Shown here: in pieces, positions 1 to 11,989 of the stretch
Numbering within the stretch: position 1 is the stretch's first letter
Layout of the letters: every line of letters starts with the position of its first letter
Assembly: GCF_040436345.1 (NCBI RefSeq)
Contig: NC_133238.1
Location: 11,734,126-11,798,125 of the forward strand
DNA: 64,000 nt
Direction: 5' to 3'
Origin: Pagrus major
Lineage: Eukaryota > Chordata > Actinopteri > Spariformes > Sparidae
Notes under the pieces: model-generated
What the model was told of the DNA's origin: nothing
What the model saw: the letters and a program-made list of their open reading frames with translations, nothing else
Databases searched by the model: none
Made by a program: the position numbers and the translations under genes

Positions 1-1188
1 ATTAATTGTCGTTGAGAATAATGTGAAAATTTGTCCTATTTATGGAGCGTTAAAGAGATTTCTGACTAATATATAAACAAAATTCAAACAATTTATGAGC
101 CTTGCTTTATTCAACGTTAAGATTTCTGTTCTGGAAATTATGCAAACAAGTGCATATTTAATTAGACAATCCCTCATTTGCGTATCTAAACATAGTATAC
201 CAGAAAACCTGTAATACAAAAAATGTCTTAATGTGAGCAAACAACTGGAGACATTTCACTGTGATTATTATCCTTCAGTAAAAAAGCTATTCTGTAAAAA
301 CTACTCACATCACATTAGTGTCTCCCTTTATGTAAATATATGTCTTAGCTTTGATCGGGGAGAGGTAGACATCTGTAAACTCAGACGGAAACAGAATATT
401 GACACCTGAAACGTGGGACGATTACGAATAAGATTTCAAACAAACGGTAAAATAACAGAACATGATTGAATGAAAGCCTTAAGAACAAAGAGAACATTGG
501 GAGTATTTGCATTTGACAGTCTTCTTTAGGCTGCTCTCGTTCCTCTAAGAGACAGGATTCATTCTGGATGTGAGAAATGTGTTTCACACCCCGAAACTTT
601 CAGAGAAGCTGTCATTATCACAACCGAGGGGACATTTAAAAGTGATTTGGGAGATAAAACTGTTAAAAAGGCAGCATGTGACTACAGATGGAGATGACGG
701 AAGGTTTTTCTTTTTCTGGTCAGATAGTAATTCCCACTTGGAGGCGACGGTTAAGGGATCCCTTGCGGGCACAAAAACACCTTTAAAATGGATTTGCTCC
801 AACTGTGAGCGTTATCAACACCCTGACTTCAGTGTGAAATCGATGCAGTCCTGTGCTTGTTTTCAAATTCGCCTTTTCTCCCAACCTGGCTAATAGAAAT
901 GCTCGAAAGTGATACTTTATTGACGCTGATCATTTGTATGTGCTGTGAAACACCCCAACTAAAAGCAACATGATGTGTTTTTAATTTTAAAAAGATGAAA
1001 TAATAAAGATTGTTGTCCACCCAGACACTTTTTGTATGGGCTTCCTCCTCCCCCGCATAAATAGTTTCCATCAAGGCTTTTATCATGAGATGACTGTGTC
1101 CTTGATGGTAGTGAGTGAATTAACAAGGCAGATATCGATCTTTCGCTGCGAGTTTCCTCTGTAGCTTTTTGATGGTGATTTAGAGAGT

Positions 1189-1192
<4 letters not shown>

Positions 1193-1230
<38 letters not shown>
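1193..1230. repeat. (GA)n microsatellite
   Basis: Uninterrupted GA dinucleotide run of about 19 units, preceded by a GAGTGAGTGA stretch. Confidence 0.95.
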
Positions 1231-1232
<2 letters not shown>

Positions 1233-1759
1233 ATCAGGGAGAGAGATGGAGATCAATAGTGTTTGCAGGTTTGCTGTGTGGAGAAAGGTGACAGGCGGCG
1301 AGAAGGGCATGAACGAGGCGTCGGATTGATCGGTGGCAAAATGGGACAAGCTGATTTAACTTGGAATAACAGCGCACGACCGCACACACATGCGATATTT
1401 GTGTATCGACAACAATGGTGCTGTTACATGACAGCGTCTTGTAGGCCATGTTTCCCTTATATCTCTCTCACAACATGAGATTTTGGCTCGATCAATCAGG
1501 TGCCCGAGAACGCCCAAAAATGTTCCCACTTTGTCCCGTTCAGGCCGGAAAGACTTGAAAGCCATTTAGCACATTAGCGAAGAGGTTGGGCACGGGCATT
1601 GAATAAATCAGGCCGTATGACAGATGTTGTTAGAGAGAGATTGATGGTGGTGAAGAGTTGTTTTAGCTCAGGAAAGCCAGTTATAGGCAACATGGTGTCA
1701 GCGCCGTTTCTTCATGCGGCATGCAGGGATTTCACAAGAACACCAGAAGATTTAAAGCT

Positions 1760-2130
1760 GCTATAACCAATATTTTTAGATTAAAAGTTGCAATATTTTG
1801 GTTTAAACGTTTTGAAAAATTAAGTTAAATTATCAAAAAAATGTGTTATTATACAAAGACATGTATGTATTGTGTTGCAGAGATACATTGACTGAAGTTA
1901 GCATGCTAACTAGCAAGCCACTGCCCGTCCTCCCAGTCTGGACCACTAGCTGCATGGCTAAATGAGCTAGCTAACAGCAAGCCACAGTTAGCAGCAGTTT
2001 AGCGGTCTGGTAATATGCTGCCCCCTATTTGTTTGGAATACCTCAATGATTTAGCAGCTAAAGAGCCTCACAGAGGAGCTGGTGGAGACCAAAAATAGAG
2101 CTAAAAGGAGCTTTAAAGATATAATATGTA
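1760..2130 (+). repeat. Degenerate copy of TTAA-flanked miniature element
   Basis: The stretch resembles the other copies at 32578 and 49540: the 'gaagttagcatgctaac' core, the 'ccagtctgg' block, the 'gagctagctaacagca' block and the 'atatgctgccccctatttgttt' block occur in the same order. The terminal repeats are decayed; only 'ataatatgtaa' remains near 2120. Boundaries are approximate. Confidence 0.6.
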
Positions 2131-4346
2131 ACTTTTCTGCATTAAAATGTCCAAAAACAACTAGAAGTTTGGTACCTAGATGTTGAGTTGTGTACTTACA
2201 TAATCCTAAACATTTCCAACTATGTTCAAACCCAGAGAAATCCTAATTTTGTACAAGGTAACGGTGAGTTTCGGTGAGAAAGACACCTGCAGAACACCTC
2301 CTGCTGGCGATAGCATGAATCTTTTCTACCTTTAATAACATTCACAATCAGAAGTGACACCGTCTGCTTCCTGCATGAGAAAACCTTCCAACAAGTAATT
2401 ATTCTTGACCTTCTTAATCTGACCCTGCCTCTGTCCCTGACACGAGTAAGAGGAGAGCTTTGACATTTGCTGGTCTTTGTCAATAGGTCACGATGAAAGC
2501 ACAGACGCAGAAAGGCGGGGTTGCATGGACATTTATTGATCTGGCTGTCTCGCGGTTAGCTGTACAGATAGATGATAGGCACAGGAGGAGGAAAAGAAAA
2601 GACAGAGCTCTTTTCCAGTAAGTACAACAAAGGCCGCTGTGTGAGGCGCTCGCGTGTGTCCATCCATCTCCCGCTGTCCGTTCAACCCGGCGAAGATGGC
2701 AGGGTAATTCACTTAGCTTCCACTGTGGATGGCCATTATCTTGGGGTGGTGTGTCTGTCTGCGGGTGTGCTCCGCCATGATATCATCATGGCACTCACTT
2801 AAGTGTAGATCACAGCTGATTGCTATCTGCCATTTGGCAATAATTGCTAAATTGTGGACCTTTTAGGGCTGTTTGGCCGTGCATTCTCTGCTTGGTAACA
2901 CAGCTTCTCTCTCAATTAATCAAATTTGTCTGTTTACGAGCGACTCGGAGCATTAAGAGTTGTGCAGACGCTCCCATTGTGAAGATGAAGGGGCTCGGTG
3001 CATTTTTACCAGGATGTTTAATGCTTTTGTCACAAAATGACAAGCCTTTCATAAGCATAGTTATATATCAGCCAATGATAGAATAATATAATCATTTAGT
3101 CCAAATCATACTCATTAAAAATCTTCTTTTTCTATAAGAAAGTGAAGCATTCTGCCATCATGAGGCCAATTATCTGCCAAATCTTTTTTTTTTAAGAAAT
3201 GAGTGCAGTCTGAGTGTTTCATGACAGCCCTTTCTTTAGTTTTTTAATCTATCCTTTCAATAAATATATTCAATCATTAAAACATGTTTTTTTCTTGAGC
3301 TAGAAAGAGGAAACTTAAAAACAGCACTCAACTGTACAACTTGTAGACAAAATAGTTTTAAAAAAAAGCAGAACTTACTGAAAACTGTTTGGCAACAGGC
3401 AGGTAAAGGAAGAACAATGGCTGGCTGAGGCAGGTGTATGTACTGGGGAGGCTGATGAGGGAATCTGGAGCAGGTGTGGAGGTCAGTCGATGTGGAAAGG
3501 TGGCAACACACTGGGGACAACTGCTGGACAGGGAGGGAGTTGCATGCTCTCAAATGACAGAAGACAACAGGGACTGTGTGAAAATTAGAAAGGGGAGGTT
3601 ATTGTTTTGTTCGAGGGTGTCGCTCTTCCCCAAATCATACATACATTCATACACCAATGGTGGTCCTCCTTCAAATATAATTGTAAAAGAATGAATGCAT
3701 ACATTTCATATTACATTTATCATTATTATGTTATTATATATGTATTTTACATTTTAACATTATTATTCCATTCCTATTAACTTTTCTGCTTTCGTTGACT
3801 TAGTATTTAACCACTGCTGTATTCATTCAAGTTCTGTGGTTGGTGTTGTTGAGATGTTCAGTTGTATCAGAAAAAGACAAAGACAAACAAAAAGTGAAAC
3901 ACAAGGTGTTGCCCCAACTTCACCCAGTCTCTTAGCAACAGAGAAAAAGATGACAAAGCGTCATAATTAGCTGTTTCCATTGCCCGTTTTTCAATGTGTT
4001 GTAGCATAAAGAGGCCTTAATATAACAGCAGAGGCTGTCCAGCTTTACTGATAAGAAGAACTTACTCAAATTAAGTGTTTCGCCAGGTGAAATATGCCAG
4101 AGTGTGTCTTGGCACTCTCGTCTAATCACACAGGTGCTGAGTGTGTATGTATTGTACACAAAGTAACCCACAAACCGTATGGGATCTGATTTTTGGGAGC
4201 CCATCCAGCTCATCGCAGCCGTCTGTGCTCTTCTTGGCCAAATTCAATCCACAGAGATTTGCTCACAAGGAGGGGAAATCAAATGGAAAACACTGCTGTA
4301 CACCAGGAGTCCAAGAATTAAAGCTCCAACAAGTTATACAGCTGTA

Positions 4347-4361
4347 GGGGGGGGGGGGGGG
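4347..4361. repeat. Poly-G tract
   Basis: Fifteen consecutive G residues in an otherwise AT-rich non-coding context. Confidence 0.9.
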
Positions 4362-5449
4362 ATGTACTGAAAAACTGACTGTTCGTGTACTATAGGTTTT
4401 GAAAAGGTGATTTTCCAGGAGCGGCATTGCAGTGAAATGTCCTTGAATCTGAATTCTTTATTTAGCTGGAGAATGAAAAGCTCCCAGACGGTAAACTGCA
4501 GCCCTGAGGAATGAAAGAAATAAAATGTTCTGCCTTTTATTCCGGCTTTCTATTTGGTTTCTCGCTTTGACACCGTGAGGTCATGGTGATCTTTGCGCGC
4601 AAGATGAACGTTTTCAATTTTCCCTTTTATCTACGCTGACTTTCTTTTGAAAAACTTTTTTTTGATAAAATGGCTGAAATTCTCCCCGGCGCTGACTCCT
4701 CCAGTCACCTCACTGTTATGCTGGTCATCTCTGAACTCAATAGATAAGAGCGGAAAGCTGTGTTTGTCAGTTGAAAGCTTTTTTCGCGAAGGCTGGGTTA
4801 CAGCAATTTCTTTTTCTTTCTTTTTTTTGAAGCGCCGTTCGTGGCAGATCAGAGTGATCCAGAAACACGAAAGGTGCTGCAGACGGGGCGGGGGGGAAAA
4901 AAAAGAACTCATTTAGAGGTAGGCAGAAGCAAATTGGTTTGACAAAAACAAGAATCATTTCACATCTGCAGGATATTAAATGCTATACATGCTTGGGTTG
5001 CATTGTTCTCGATGTCATTATTCTCTCAGACGCACTTGATGATGTTTTTCATTTAAACCCTAATCACACTCTCAGCGCTCTCTATATACTTCCAGCTCTG
5101 TGGTATTTCTTCCTGTCTGTATTTCTTTTTTATCTGCAGCAGGATATGAGAAATTTGATGTATAGTTTCATCCTCCTTCGCTGGGTTGAAAATGTAGCTC
5201 ATGGTGTTTTGCCAGACAGTTTCTTCAACCTTTGTATCATTCACTGCTCACAGGTACCATCTCAACTTAATACTGCCGGCTGTTGCAATTCAGTTTAAGA
5301 ATGCTGGAGCTATTTGAATGAAATACAATTCATATTATCTGTGTTAAGGTAAACAAAATAATAATAAACAGTGAAATGAAACCCAGTAACTGCTCGGAGG
5401 TGGCACTTACTCTCAGAGGTTGAAAGGAAAATAAAGTTTGAAGGAATAG

Positions 5450-5880
5450 TTTGATATTTTAGGAAATAAGCACATTTTCCTTTCTGTCGGGAGTTAGACG
5501 AGAAGATTGATACCTGTCATGCCTGTTGAATAAATATAAAGCTACAGCTTGCAGTTGGTTAGCTTAGCGTAGCATAGAAAAAGTGCAGAGTGTAAAAACG
5601 TCAGCATGCCTGGCTAAGAAAAAGTCCAGGTCCAAGGTCAACGCACATTAATCAATATTTCTGTAAATGTGCCAGTGTTAGCCAGCTGGCTAATTTTCAG
5701 CTACATTCATCTGGCAAGATGTTTGTAACCAATGATGTGATGATATAATGTGTTAATATTAAACTTCAGAGCTGCTGGGGCTAGCTAGGCTAGCTGTTTT
5801 CCCTTGTTTCCATTCTTTATGCTAATTGAATCTAGCATCACTTGGCTGTAGCTACATATTTAGCATACAGTCATCAGAGT
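5450..5880. repeat. Palindromic percomorph-type interspersed repeat
   Basis: It begins with 'gttagacgagaagattgatacc' and carries 'ggttagcttagcgtagcat'. About 300 bases further on it reads back as the opposite strand ('cattctttatgctaa', 'ggctgtagctacatatttagcatacag'). The same building blocks recur near 18530, 30400, 43840-44515 and 48870-49480. No coding capacity; the class is not assigned. Confidence 0.6.
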
Positions 5881-6030
5881 GGCAACGATCCAACCCTGGG
5901 ATAATTTACCCCCTTTACACACACACCAAGGGTTAACCTAAACCCAGGGTTATACAGTGACTAGCTGTGGGCTAAATGTCTGTTGGAAGAAGATACTGAT
6001 GTTTGTGTATCTCTGTGTTTGTCTCTGCAG

Positions 6031-6787
6031 GAACTTCTACTACATCACTATGCTCCGCGACCCTGTGTCACGCTACCTCAGTGAGTGGAAGCACGTGCAG
6101 CGTGGGGCCACTTGGAAAACGGCCCTCCACATGTGTGACGGCCGCCCGCCCACTCAGGACGAGCTCCCCGCCTGCTACAGCGGTGAAGACTGGACGGGCG
6201 TGCCCCTGGCGGACTTCATGAGCTGCCCTTCCAACCTCGCCAACAACCGCCAGGTCCGCATGCTGGCCGACCTCAGCCTGGTGGGCTGCTACAACATGTC
6301 CTCCATCAGTGAGCTGGAGCGAGGCCACGTGCTGCTCGCCAGCGCCAAGGCCAACCTGCGCAACATGGCTTTCTACGGCCTGACGGAGTTCCAGCGCAAG
6401 ACGCAGTACCTGTTCGAGCGGACGTTCGGCCTGCGCTTCATCCGGGCCTTCACGCAGATCAACAGCACGCGCGCCGCCAGCGTTGGGATCAGCGAGAAGG
6501 TGCGGTGGCGCATCGAGGGGCTGAACGCCCTCGACGTGGAGCTGTACGAGTACGCCAAGGAGCTGTTCCTGCGTCGCTACCAGTACAACCGCCAGAAGCA
6601 GCACCAGGAGGAGCGCCTGAGGAGGTGGCAGGAGAGGCAGCAGAGGCAGCGGATGCACAGGACCTATCTGGCTCAGCTGTGGAGACTAGGCGGAGGAGGA
6701 GGAGGGGAGGAGGAACAGGAGGAGGTGAAGGTGTTAGAGGAGGTAGCCACTACAGAGGACTACAGCAGCCAGGTGGTGCGGTGGTGA
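6031..6787 (+). CDS. hs6st3: Heparan-sulfate 6-O-sulfotransferase 3, last coding exon (partial gene)
   Basis: This is the C-terminal 251 residues of a Golgi type II membrane enzyme that moves sulfate from PAPS to the 6-O position of glucosamine in heparan sulfate. The exon begins after ctctgcag; its first G completes a split Arg codon, so the first full codon is Asn at 6032. Near the start it has the PAPS 3'-phosphate-binding motif LRDPVSRYLSEWKH, followed by the family block NLANNRQVRMLADLSLVGCYN and the sulfotransferase core up to LYEYAKELF. The tail is rich in Gln, Arg and Glu, with a poly-Gly stretch, and ends in TEDYSSQVVRW. That ending closely resembles mammalian HS6ST3 rather than HS6ST1 or HS6ST2 as I know them. 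The neighbouring oxgr1 supports the paralog call, since HS6ST3 and OXGR1 are neighbours at human 13q32. The first exon, with the membrane anchor and 5'-PAPS motif, lies left of the window. The exon is GC-rich compared with its AT-rich flanks. Confidence 0.93.
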
Positions 6788-7398
6788 GGAGAGCACAGGA
6801 ACTAGAAACACCAATGACTGATCGCTGTTTGATTCATCGTGCTTTACTTTCCTCCCTCCATCTCTCCTCTGCGGTGAATCTGCCAAAAACCTCCTGCCCT
6901 CATCGCCTCATAGCTCTTCGTTGGACTGCCGAATGGTGTCTTAATATTTATGATGGATGTAATTGTCATGGCAACATACACATTTTGTATTTATGTTTTT
7001 TTTTCTTATGGCTATTTTTGGCACTGCAGTTGTGAATTGTATTAATTTATTCATTAGCAAGTGCTTTGAATGTTCTCAGAGCGGTGAAAACGTTTCTTAA
7101 AAATTTCGCTGACGATTAGTAGTAACTGGAAAAAAAAAATAATGTGCTTCAAGAGGAAGGCCAGTTCTTAGTCTATTTTAAAAATGGTGAATGAATCGAA
7201 GGATCCTCTGTGTCATGTTTGTGATCTAGCGCCGTGTTGATCAGTGAAATCTTGTAGTTACTCTGTGGTGTTTGGCTTCATAAGAATATCAAAGCACAAA
7301 CTTGGCAATAGTCTGCGGTGTGTTTTGTTCCTTTTTCCGACTGATTAAGCTGCAACATACAGAAACAATCAAGGCAATTTCTCGCAGGAAATGTGTTC

Positions 7399-7404
7399 AA
7401 TAAA
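7399..7404 (+). terminator. Candidate hs6st3 poly(A) signal
   Basis: AATAAA about 610 bases after the hs6st3 stop codon. It is the first clear canonical signal on this strand; a longer 3' UTR using later signals is possible. Confidence 0.45.
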
Positions 7405-9015
7405 AATATGCAGCATCCAGTGATGTAAATTTGTCCCTGATGGACTCTCTCTGGTACGCATGTGTACATGAACGTGTTCTGCCTTGCTCCTTTTTCACAG
7501 CATGTTCTCACCATAAAAATCTGAAATCTTCCTGCGGTGTGCCAACTTCTTCCCTATCCACGCACGTACAGACACACTGACGCGCATTGATGAGGCTTCT
7601 CGTTTGTTTTTTTTTTCCCTCTCAAGAAGGCGAGCTGCAGGCCTGAAAGACAGGCTGTCAGAGCCAGTTTCAGCGCTCTTACATCACAAAGAGAGAACAT
7701 TGGTATTTCCACCATTAGCTCATTGATCACAAGCTCTTCGCTTCCAAATTGATCATTTAAAGTTCAATTGACCGTGACGCTGGCGCAGCAGAAAAGAGAA
7801 GGAACCCAGCGGCTCGCCGAACGCTTTCTCCCTCCGTAATCTGACAAACATACAGTACTCGGCTCGACTGACGTTCCATTTGCACTCCGGCGGAAAAACA
7901 ATCTATTTCAAACACGTTTTCTGCGGACAGCAGGCCTCTGAGATGTTAGGTGCAGGAATGATTGCTTTATATTAATATCCTGTGACTGTAATAAGCACTT
8001 TCTGAACGCACCACGCTGCCGTTTCTTTTCTTTTTTTTGTTCGTGAGAAGAAAAATGAGGATGAGGAGATCAGTCAGGAGGCAGAAAAGGAAATGGCTAT
8101 GACCACGGACCAAAATAGCCCTTCCGTCCCCAGCTGTAGTCTCTATTCTACTTGCACCGCATGTAGCAGAGAAAGATTTATATAAAATCTACGATAATGA
8201 CGCTGGATTTTACGCACACAGATAAGAGACACCTTAAAATGTTACATTAAATCTATATCATAAGAGTTTTAATTGTGACTTCAGCCATTCAGCGTGGAAA
8301 GGTACTGCGGCAGAAAAACATATGGTATCCAGGATGAAGCAGTTTGCAGCCGGCGATAGACAAATAATGTAACAGCTTCCTTTATCTACGGAGGACGTCT
8401 CACTGTTGACAGGGAGAATTTGTTCCGGGAGGTTAGATGAAGATAAACGGATGCTCAGTGTTTCTTTGTCCTCGGTAGAGAAACATTTCTATACGTTTGT
8501 GTTTTTATAGCAATAACGCCCTCTTCCAAAGAGCTCACATCCAAACACTTTCTGGGTTTTTTTTGTTGTTGTCTGATCTCTCCAGCTTTCAAAAATGAGG
8601 AATGTGCTGCCCGTCTTGTTAGCTCACGGGGAAGGTGAATGCATCTGCACAGAGAGCTCAGCTGAGTGCCGGGATACAACCTGAGAGTCTTTCACAGATG
8701 AGTAGCTGCGGGAGGTGTTGTCGGGCTGTAAAATCATTATAGCACACTGTTGGGGAGACGAATGCAGCAAACCGTGATGATGGGAATGCAAAAACAGTAT
8801 TCAGTAACAAGATAATAAAATGAAGAGAAAGTAACCTCTTTGAAGAAAACACTTTTCTGTTCGGGTCGGACCATAAAGTCTGGGTCGATGAAAAACACCA
8901 CAAGTTTTAGTTTATTATTCACCACTCCATCATAAATATAAGTCACAAATACAGAATTACGACAGGTAACACAACAATCCAAATGACACTGTTATATCAT
9001 TTTTTAACCAGACGA

Positions 9016-9420
9016 AATAATGTGAAGCTAATGCTAGGCTAAAATGAGCAAGCTAGCAACATTTTTTCTACAAGTCTCAACCACTCAATTTTAATTTTAG
9101 CTTGCCAATAATGAAGGTGAAGAAAAAAACATGTAGTATAGTGTAAATGCATTAAACTACAACCATCGTAGTTTAATTTGAAAGACTTTTTAAAGCATTA
9201 AACACCTTATAAGTTCATAAATAATGTGAGGCTAATGCTAGGCTAAAATGAGCAAGCTAGCAACAACTTTGTACAAGTCTCAACCACTCAACATTAATTC
9301 TAGCTTGCCAGTAATGATATATAATGATATATACAAATATAGTGTAGTATAGTAGCGCTAAACCATCGTAGTTTAATTTGATTTATTTAGTTTTAAAGCA
9401 CTAAACATCTTTTAAGTTCA
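9016..9420. repeat. Tandem duplication, period about 204 bp
   Basis: Two diverged copies: 9016-9219 and 9220-9420. Both open with 'aataatgtga(a/g)gctaatgctagg', continue through 'atgagcaagctagcaac' and 'caagtctcaaccactcaa', and end near 'ccatcgtagtttaatttg' and a (t)aagttca motif. Small indels separate them. Confidence 0.85.
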
Positions 9421-9960
9421 CAGTTAAGACAGGCTAGCTATTCACAGGTGTAATATAGCCTACATATAATATACAGGTATAATTAATAATAGTTAAAATA
9501 CACTAACTGGAGATACGAAAAAGGGAAGAATTTATAGCTATGCTAGCTACTCTGTGAGGCTGTACTTAAGAACAGCAGGGCGTCTAGCTAAATGCTAATG
9601 TCAGAATGCTAACTAAAACACTGCGGTTTCATTCTAATAACACTTTTTAAAGCACAAAACAGTTTAAAGTTAACAGTTAAGATACTTAGGCGTAATATAC
9701 ATATGAAGGTTTTCGTCATCAATAAAAATACATACTAACTAACTGGAGGGATGAGCTACAGATGCTAGCAACTCTGTGAAGCTGTACTCAGACACAGCAG
9801 GGCTTCGAGCTAGATGCCAATGTCAATCAGCATGCTAGCACGCTCAAATTGACAGTGCTAACATGCTAATGTGAAGCTGATTTAATAGTCACCACCTTTG
9901 TTACGTGTGTTAGCATGTCGAGTTGGCAAATTAGCATTAAGAACTAAATACCGCAGACGG
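9421..9960. repeat. Further duplicated GCTAGC-rich units
   Basis: Two related stretches, about 9421-9640 and 9641-9860, share 'cagttaaga', 'actaactgga', 'atgctagc(t/a)actctgtga(g/a)gctgtact' and 'acagcagggc'. The last part, with 'agcatgctagcacgctcaaattgacagtgctaacatgctaatg', resembles a widespread fish repeat that also occurs near 35600 and 53760. Confidence 0.6.
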
Positions 9961-10516
9961 GTTGTCATGTTTTACATATCTTATATAGCCTAACGATATA
10001 AACCGTCATTTTTACCTGATGCGTAATGAGGGGATCAGTAATCTATTACAATACTTCCTGAGAAGGACATGATATGCGTGCACTGTATTTCAGTGTAATC
10101 AGACACTGATTAATCAGTAAAAATGTTTCAGGAACACCAAAGTTTACAGGAAAAAGGAAGCCACTGTTCAGTCATGCAAACACTCTTCCGGGTTCAAGGA
10201 CTACAAACTGAATCCTTAACTAGGGCTATCTTTTTGGCTGCAAACAAAAGAGTCCTTGACATTGTTTGTCTGGTAAATTAGCTCACGTGTTTTCCAGATA
10301 GATCAAGAAATGGCGTCTTACTGATTTAACCTTTAGTCATGTATATTTACATTTCAGGCGTTGGCACACAGTTTCTGCAAAACACACCAAAAGTGATTAT
10401 TGTCTCTTGGAGGCACGCAGTGAAGAAACCACAGCTGTCATGCAGCTTTCCTGACATCATAACTGAATAAGTTTGCAAATCAAAGAAAGTAAACTCTGGT
10501 GTTGGACCGTCATCAG

Positions 10517-11524
10517 TCACGCAGCAGGCATCTCACTTCCTTCCTTGCTGACGATGGCCAGGTGGAGCAGCGACCTGGCCTTGGTCAGCCAGCTTTTCCA
10601 GAAAAAGGTGTTGCGGAAGGCCCTCTTGAACTTATCACCGGAAAGAGTGTACAGAGCCAGGTTAAAAAATGTGTTGAGTCCAGCCAGAGGCCTGGAGATG
10701 ATATATGCTGCGTGCACGATGCGCTCCACCATGCACGGCGTGTCTTTCATCCCTCGAGTTTCTATCCGCAACACGCGCAAGATGTGATACGGCAGGAAGC
10801 ACACCACAAACACCACCAGGATCAGCACGGTCACCCGTCGCGCTCGCATCCGACATGGACTGGTCGTGGAGGGCCCCTTAGCTAATTGCTTCACTATCCC
10901 GATGTAACACATGGAGACCACCACAAGCGGGAGTACAAATCCGAGTGCGGTGAGCACCCAGCCATATCCCCGCATGTTATTCATGGCTATGGTGCTAGCA
11001 AAGTCCAGGCAGTAAGTCTTGTTGTCACGCTCATCCAAGGATATCATCGTCAACATGGGGGTGATTTCCACAGCGGCGATGATCCAGACGGCTGAGCACG
11101 CAGTCACACCCCAAAACCTCCGCTGCACCTGTGCAGCCAGCCAGGGTTTGATCACGACCACGTAGCGGAAAATGGCGAGACACGTCAGGAAGAGGATGCT
11201 CCCATACAGGTTGAAATGAAACCCAGAGCGCACGATGCGGCACATGAAGTCGCCGAGCATCCACGAATCCCCGTTGCTGTAGTTGTAGACCAGGAAGGGC
11301 ATGCTGAGCACGTAGAGGAGGTCGGTCAGCGCCAGGTTCACCATGATGATGCTGCTGCTCTTCCAGGGACGCAGCTTCGTCACGTAAATGCCAATGGAGG
11401 TTACGTTGCCCACCAGGCCCACGATGAAGATGATGCTGTAGGAGACCGGTAGGTAATAGCGTTTCATCAGTTGGTCCACGTTGGTGCAGTTGTGATATTC
11501 TCCGTGGAAGAGGATGCTAGCCAT
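10517..11524 (-). CDS. oxgr1: 2-oxoglutarate receptor 1 (GPCR), single exon
   Basis: A 335-residue class A GPCR of the P2Y-like carboxylate-receptor group, predicted to sense 2-oxoglutarate at the plasma membrane. The frame is intact with seven hydrophobic segments. An N-glycosylation site (NCT) lies at residue 12. GN at the end of TM1 is followed by the intracellular block KLRPWKSSSIIMVNLA, which is nearly the same in human OXGR1. Cys95 and Cys172 can form the conserved extracellular disulfide. TM3 has the basic pair Arg99/His103 in VRSGFHFNLY, positions tied to acid-ligand binding in this subfamily. The DRY position reads FRY (119-121), as in human OXGR1. TM6 contains FLPYHILRVLRIE and TM7 contains SRPLAGLNTF, then NLALY where NPxxY is usual. 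The start is the first Met of the frame, just before the glycosylated N-terminus. SUCNR1 and P2Y receptors are the alternatives, but the motifs fit OXGR1 best. Confidence 0.92.
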   Translation of the reverse strand: MASILFHGEYHNCTNVDQLMKRYYLPVSYSIIFIVGLVGNVTSIGIYVTKLRPWKSSSIIMVNLALTDLLYVLSMPFLVYNYSNGDSWMLGDFMCRIVRSGFHFNLYGSILFLTCLAIFRYVVVIKPWLAAQVQRRFWGVTACSAVWIIAAVEITPMLTMISLDERDNKTYCLDFASTIAMNNMRGYGWVLTALGFVLPLVVVSMCYIGIVKQLAKGPSTTSPCRMRARRVTVLILVVFVVCFLPYHILRVLRIETRGMKDTPCMVERIVHAAYIISRPLAGLNTFFNLALYTLSGDKFKRAFRNTFFWKSWLTKARSLLHLAIVSKEGSEMPAA

Positions 11525-11667
11525 GGCTGAGCCCTGTTGAGTGTGAGAAGTAATTTTATTTTTTATTTAATTTGTTGGCAACCAGACAATATTTTACATG
11601 TGGTCTCGAGTAAAAATAAGCTCTGTGGCAAACAAAGAGTTTATGATATACTATACTTATAGTTTTT

Positions 11668-11710
11668 TTGTAGCCTAACGTTAGCAGAAGTAGTTAACGT
11701 TAGGCTACAA
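11668..11710. repeat. Perfect 16-bp inverted repeat (hairpin)
   Basis: Arms TTGTAGCCTAACGTTA (11668-11683) and its exact reverse complement (11695-11710) are separated by 11 bases. Imperfect symmetry continues outwards ('tatagtt' left, 'aactata' right). It lies about 150 bases upstream of the oxgr1 start. Confidence 0.9.
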
Positions 11711-11989
11711 ACCAACTATACACTTTTTGCTATAAATTAATGAGTCTATAAGTTGGAAAGTTAGAGTTAACGTCGTTTGCAAGTCCACCTGTGAAAGTAG
11801 TCTAGTAGACAAGTCTCCATGTTTGGCGTAATAGATCATATTCACATGGCGGCCATTCGTCTTTGACATCATGCTCAAATGTCTTACTGCTGTGTCTCAG
11901 GTTTAAAGTTGTATAAACGTATAGAATCGGTCAAATAATTAACATTTCACCACTTCCTGATTGGTCAGCCACCGAAAAGATCATGGAAT

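Larger units (their letters stand above)
1..6030. other. Non-coding stretch, likely end of hs6st3 intron 1
   Basis: No supported exon lies here. Because hs6st3 genes have one long first intron and the downstream exon starts at 6031 after a clean acceptor (polypyrimidine tract, then ctctgcag), this stretch is inferred to be intronic. It holds a GA microsatellite (1193-1230), a degenerate copy of the TTAA-flanked miniature element (about 1760-2130), a 15-G run (4347-4361) and a palindromic GTTAGCTTAGC-type repeat (about 5450-5880). Open frames of 60-119 codons in this region have no recognisable domain. Confidence 0.6.
6788..10516. other. hs6st3 3' UTR and repeat-bearing intergenic DNA
   Basis: The first part is probably the hs6st3 3' UTR. 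No further exon was recognised on either strand. From about 9016 to 9960 the sequence is a cluster of locally duplicated, GCTAGC-rich units. The oxgr1 3' UTR must extend into the right-hand end, but I saw no clear AATAAA on the minus strand there. Confidence 0.6.

Noticed and set aside
4939-5298. 119-codon open frame on the + strand
   Set aside because: No domain, AT-rich, no splice or promoter support. It may be a chance frame within the hs6st3 intron.
6068-6658. 196-codon open frame on the - strand, Leu/Val/Glu-rich
   Set aside because: It is antisense to the hs6st3 exon and has no domain; its low complexity reflects codon bias of the sense strand.
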